Of a DNA stretch of 19,773 nt, positions 17,049-19,773 are shown piece after piece. Below the pieces are notes generated by a model. That model did no database searches and had not been told where the DNA came from. It worked only from the letters and a program-made list of their open reading frames with translations. The stretch is from Fragilaria crotonensis. Its lineage: Eukaryota; Bacillariophyta; Fragilariophyceae; Fragilariales; Fragilariaceae. Positions within the stretch are counted from its first letter, which is position 1. Every line of letters begins with the position of its first letter. The stretch is taken from contig JAKSYS010000838.1 in NCBI GenBank assembly GCA_022925895.1, positions 1 through 19,773 on the forward strand, in the 5' to 3' direction. A program made the translations under genes and the position numbers.

Positions 17049-17476
17049 ACAATTCAGTCCTTTATCAAAGATTTGTCAGAGAAGTCCTAAAAATTTTGAC
17101 ACATACTGAGTAAAATTTAATCTCTTTGGTTTATCCACATTTACAATATTGCACATTTTATTTGCATTCTTTACCAAACACCCATTTCCAATTTTCACTC
17201 CTGCCATTGTTGCTTCCAATTGAATATCCCTTTCCCCATGACACATACTGCCACAAGATGCATCACAAATCATTCATCAGATTGCTGACAAATGTTTTGT
17301 CATAGTTTCTTTTCCCAATGTTGTCAATCCTGGGTTCTTTTGTTCACAAAGAGATTAAATTGTAATTGTCAAAGGTATTTGTAATTTGTATTACATAGCT
17401 AATGTGAAATTTTAATATTGTACTCGGAGTGCTTTTTTACTACTTTGAAAAATCTATTAAAAATGGACTGAATTGT
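17049..17476. mobile_element. Fold-back / MITE-like AT-rich element
   Basis: ACAATTCAGTCC at 17049-17060 pairs with GGACTGAATTGT at 17465-17476. Further in, AGATTTGTCAGAG (17069-17081) pairs imperfectly with ACTTTGAAAAATCT (17442-17455), and AATTTAATCTCTTTG (17114-17128) pairs perfectly with CAAAGAGATTAAATT (17347-17361). The nested, ordered inverted repeats around a roughly 220-bp core fit a MITE or fold-back element of 428 bp. No clean target duplication was found. A 65-residue minus-strand frame (17273-17076) runs through it without recognisable features. Confidence 0.5.
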
Positions 17477-18048
17477 TATTTCCCCTTGGTAAAAATGTAG
17501 AAACTGATGAACATACTCAAACCATTGTCCTTTTTACTTTCACTGAAACAAATCTCGTGCATTTGCTCCCGCAAACGCCAGGTCATATGTCATCAGAATT
17601 CCACGCACTAATAGCGTGTATGATAAAGCAACTCCGAGTTTTAAGGGTGCACGTGTCGGTTAGAAATTTAAACGGTACTCGTACTCTCCAAGTAGAACTG
17701 AGACATTTAACACAAATTATGAGTACGACATCACATTAGAGAGGTCCGGGCTAGTGTAAATACGATACAAATTTTCCCTGTTTAACCCCAGTACCGGATC
17801 TGAGCCCAATGTTCCGTTCAAAGTGAAACGGGACTCGCTCTCAAACTTACGTTATTTCAGGACATACCGTACATTTGAAGAGCACATTTGCAAACAAATT
17901 CACATCACCAGAATTCCGTTCCACGTGTTCAATTTATTCAGTTCTTAGTTCCACGTTGCATCAGATTTACGTTGACCAACGTTGACGGTGGTACCAGGTA
18001 CTCGAGTACCAGGGTATTTGGATACAAGTTTTTTATATATATACTAGT
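17477..18048. other. Intergenic, no gene supported
   Basis: A plus-strand frame at 17473-17739 and overlapping short frames on both strands near 17888-18195 have no domain-like composition. The GTACCAGGTACTCGAGTACC palindrome cluster at about 17991-18010 introduces the tandem repeat region. Confidence 0.4.
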
Positions 18049-18715
18049 GGGTACCTCCCAATTGGTCGGACTTCTGGAATACGGCGTGTACGGTATGGGT
18101 TGTGCACGGTTGTGTGTACTGTTTGTACAGTTCAGTACTATACGCAAGTAGTGCAGTACCCCAGAGTGGTCATACTCCGTAACAGACGCACGCACTGACG
18201 CAACTACGTATATGCAAATCTTACCGACATCTCTTACGGAGTACTCCAGTATGCATGTATGACATATACTCCGAGTATGAGACAGTATTCATTTCATCCA
18301 GTACCCCAGAGTGGTCATACTCCGTAACAGACGGACTCACGCACGCACGCACGCACACAATTAATTTATAATATAGTAGGATGGGTACCTCCCAATTGGT
18401 CGGACTTTTGGAATACGTGTACGGTATGGGTTGTGCACGGTTGTGTGTACTGTTTGTACAGTTCAGTACTATACGCAAGTAGTGCAGTACCCCAGAGTGG
18501 TCCTACTCCGTAACAGACGCACGCACTGACGCATGTACGTATATGCAAATCTTACCGACATCGCGTACGGAGTACTCCAGTATGCATGTATGACATTTAT
18601 GCTCCGAGTATGAGACAGTATTCATTTGATCCAGTACCCCAGAGTGGTCATACTCCGTAACAGACGGACGCACGCACTCACACACGCACACAATTAATTT
18701 ATAATATAGTAGGAT
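18049..18715. repeat. Tandem duplication, 334 + 333 bp, with nested 33-bp repeats
   Basis: Copy A (18049-18382) and copy B (18383-18715) both run from GGGTACCTCCCAATTGGTCG to AATTTATAATATAGTAGGAT and differ at few positions. Within each copy the phrase GTACCCCAGAGTGGTC.TACT occurs twice, about 145 bp apart (starts near 18156, 18301, 18487 and 18634), so a smaller duplication preceded the larger. Each copy ends with a CACGCACGCA-type microsatellite. Short minus-strand frames in each copy are by-products of the repeat. Confidence 0.93.
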
Positions 18716-19773
18716 ATAGTAGGATATATGTTAAAGAATTCGAACTAATCATGTGGCGGCTACATGTATGTTTTGCAGAAGTCTGGATTCTGGCGCGAAC
18801 ACACACAAAATCCATGTCATCTGCGCTGATGCCGAAGATGATGATTGTTGCAATAGCAATGTGGTTGTTACTGAACAGCCACATTGCATTGTAGGTCATC
18901 CAAACGCCCTTAATTTGGGTGATACAATGGAAGAAATGACGATTTTCCCTTTCAAGACCCATCGAAAAAAGCAAGATCATTGACAGGTGCTCGTCATCTC
19001 AGGTGGATGAGCGCCGTCACCGTCACCGTTGTCGTGGATGGATAACAATGCCTTAAAGTTGCAGAAGCAGCAGCTCCAGTTTCAAACTGCGATGTTTTGC
19101 TTCGTCTATTAAACAACTCTGCATGCCAACTCAGATAATGATATGAAGGGAAATGAGAAATGATGTTTGAGAGTAGCCACCGGTAGTACTGTAGGTCGTC
19201 CACAAGAACGACGTGTATTCGGAGTACTACTATTCTACTCTCTAGACTCCAGTAGACTAGTATTGTACTGGAGTATTCGGTACTAGCAACTACGGGGAGA
19301 ACAAGTTAATGAACGAGACAACGATGGCGTTCCAGGAACGATGTCCATCGTCGTGTCGACATGGTGACGTTCTTGGTTCTTGTCGCGCGAGGAGTGATTT
19401 GATGGAAGATGGATGGAATCTTACTTTAAAATCATAAAAGACTCCTTAGGAATCTTCGTTTTGTTTTTTGTTTGTAAAACAAATTTACCCGGACATCTGT
19501 TTTACAGTGTAAATTACGTTGCAGAAAAAACTATATCTTCGTAAGGTTAAGGGCTTTCACATTGTATATTACAGTAGCCCGGACCTCTCTATTCCCCCGT
19601 CTTGCGCACACATGGGAGTCAATCGTATCAAACGTTGTGTCCGAGGCTACTGTAGCAAACGACGGTAACAGTAGCCAGGTCTATGACACGAGCACTCATT
19701 TAGGTACTCCGAGTATCATAGTGCTTGAATACTAAGTACCTGGTAGTAGGATAGAAATCGCAAGCCAATTTAC
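18716..19773. other. Intergenic to window end, no gene supported
   Basis: A small plus frame begins at ATG 18751 (47 residues) and another overlaps it to 18983, but neither carries a recognisable domain. Past 19200, TACTCC.GTA and GTACT words recur. Between 19571 and 19680, ACAGTAGCC occurs twice directly (19571, 19668) and once inverted (GGCTACTGT near 19646), a possible short transposon end. The right edge of the window is not inside a recognised gene. Confidence 0.4.

Noticed and set aside
18221-18691. Short Cys-rich minus-strand frames in the tandem repeat
   Set aside because: Products of the 334-bp duplication and CACG microsatellite; the same frame recurs only because the DNA repeats.

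Overview
The window looks like nuclear DNA of a eukaryotic alga, most likely a pennate diatom, though the species cannot be fixed from sequence alone. The grounds are single-gene transcription units with long intergenic gaps, one short phase-1 GT-AG intron in each MORN gene, proteins with Ser/Thr-, Asp-, Asn- and Gln-rich runs, an N-terminal CPRHPN...CPAC element of a kind I know from diatom proteins, and intergenic DNA full of GTAC palindromes. No bacterial operon, rRNA, tRNA or CRISPR array was recognised.

Layout. 1-1109: a non-coding segment with near-matching inverted ends and TAGGACAAAA motifs clustered near both ends, a probable non-autonomous DNA transposon that holds a diverged 193-bp tandem duplication. 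1489-2481 (+): a secreted-type single-pass membrane protein with a folate-receptor/Frizzled-like cysteine-rich ectodomain. 3292-4011 (-): a small type II membrane protein, perhaps related to Golgi glycosyltransferases. 4594-6026 (-) and 10327-13173 (-): two paralogous coiled-coil plus MORN-repeat genes that share an intron at the identical codon. Between them, 7560-9551 (-): a protein with at least ten 37-residue helical repeats of octotricopeptide (OPR/Tbc2-like) type, probably an organellar RNA-binding factor, whose last repeats are broken by a 1-bp deletion and then by a Trp-to-stop change.

13198-19773 is gene-poor and repeat-rich. It contains a clear 1119-bp Mutator-like non-autonomous element (54-bp terminal inverted repeats and a perfect 9-bp target duplication AACAATGAA), fragments of decayed coding sequence on both sides of it, an AT-rich fold-back element near 17049-17476, and a 334-bp tandem duplication at 18049-18715.

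The genes do not form a pathway. The strongest points of interest are the MULE-like insertion, the duplicated MORN pair with its conserved intron (open in frame in one copy), the decaying OPR-like array, and the TAGGACAAAA element at the left edge.
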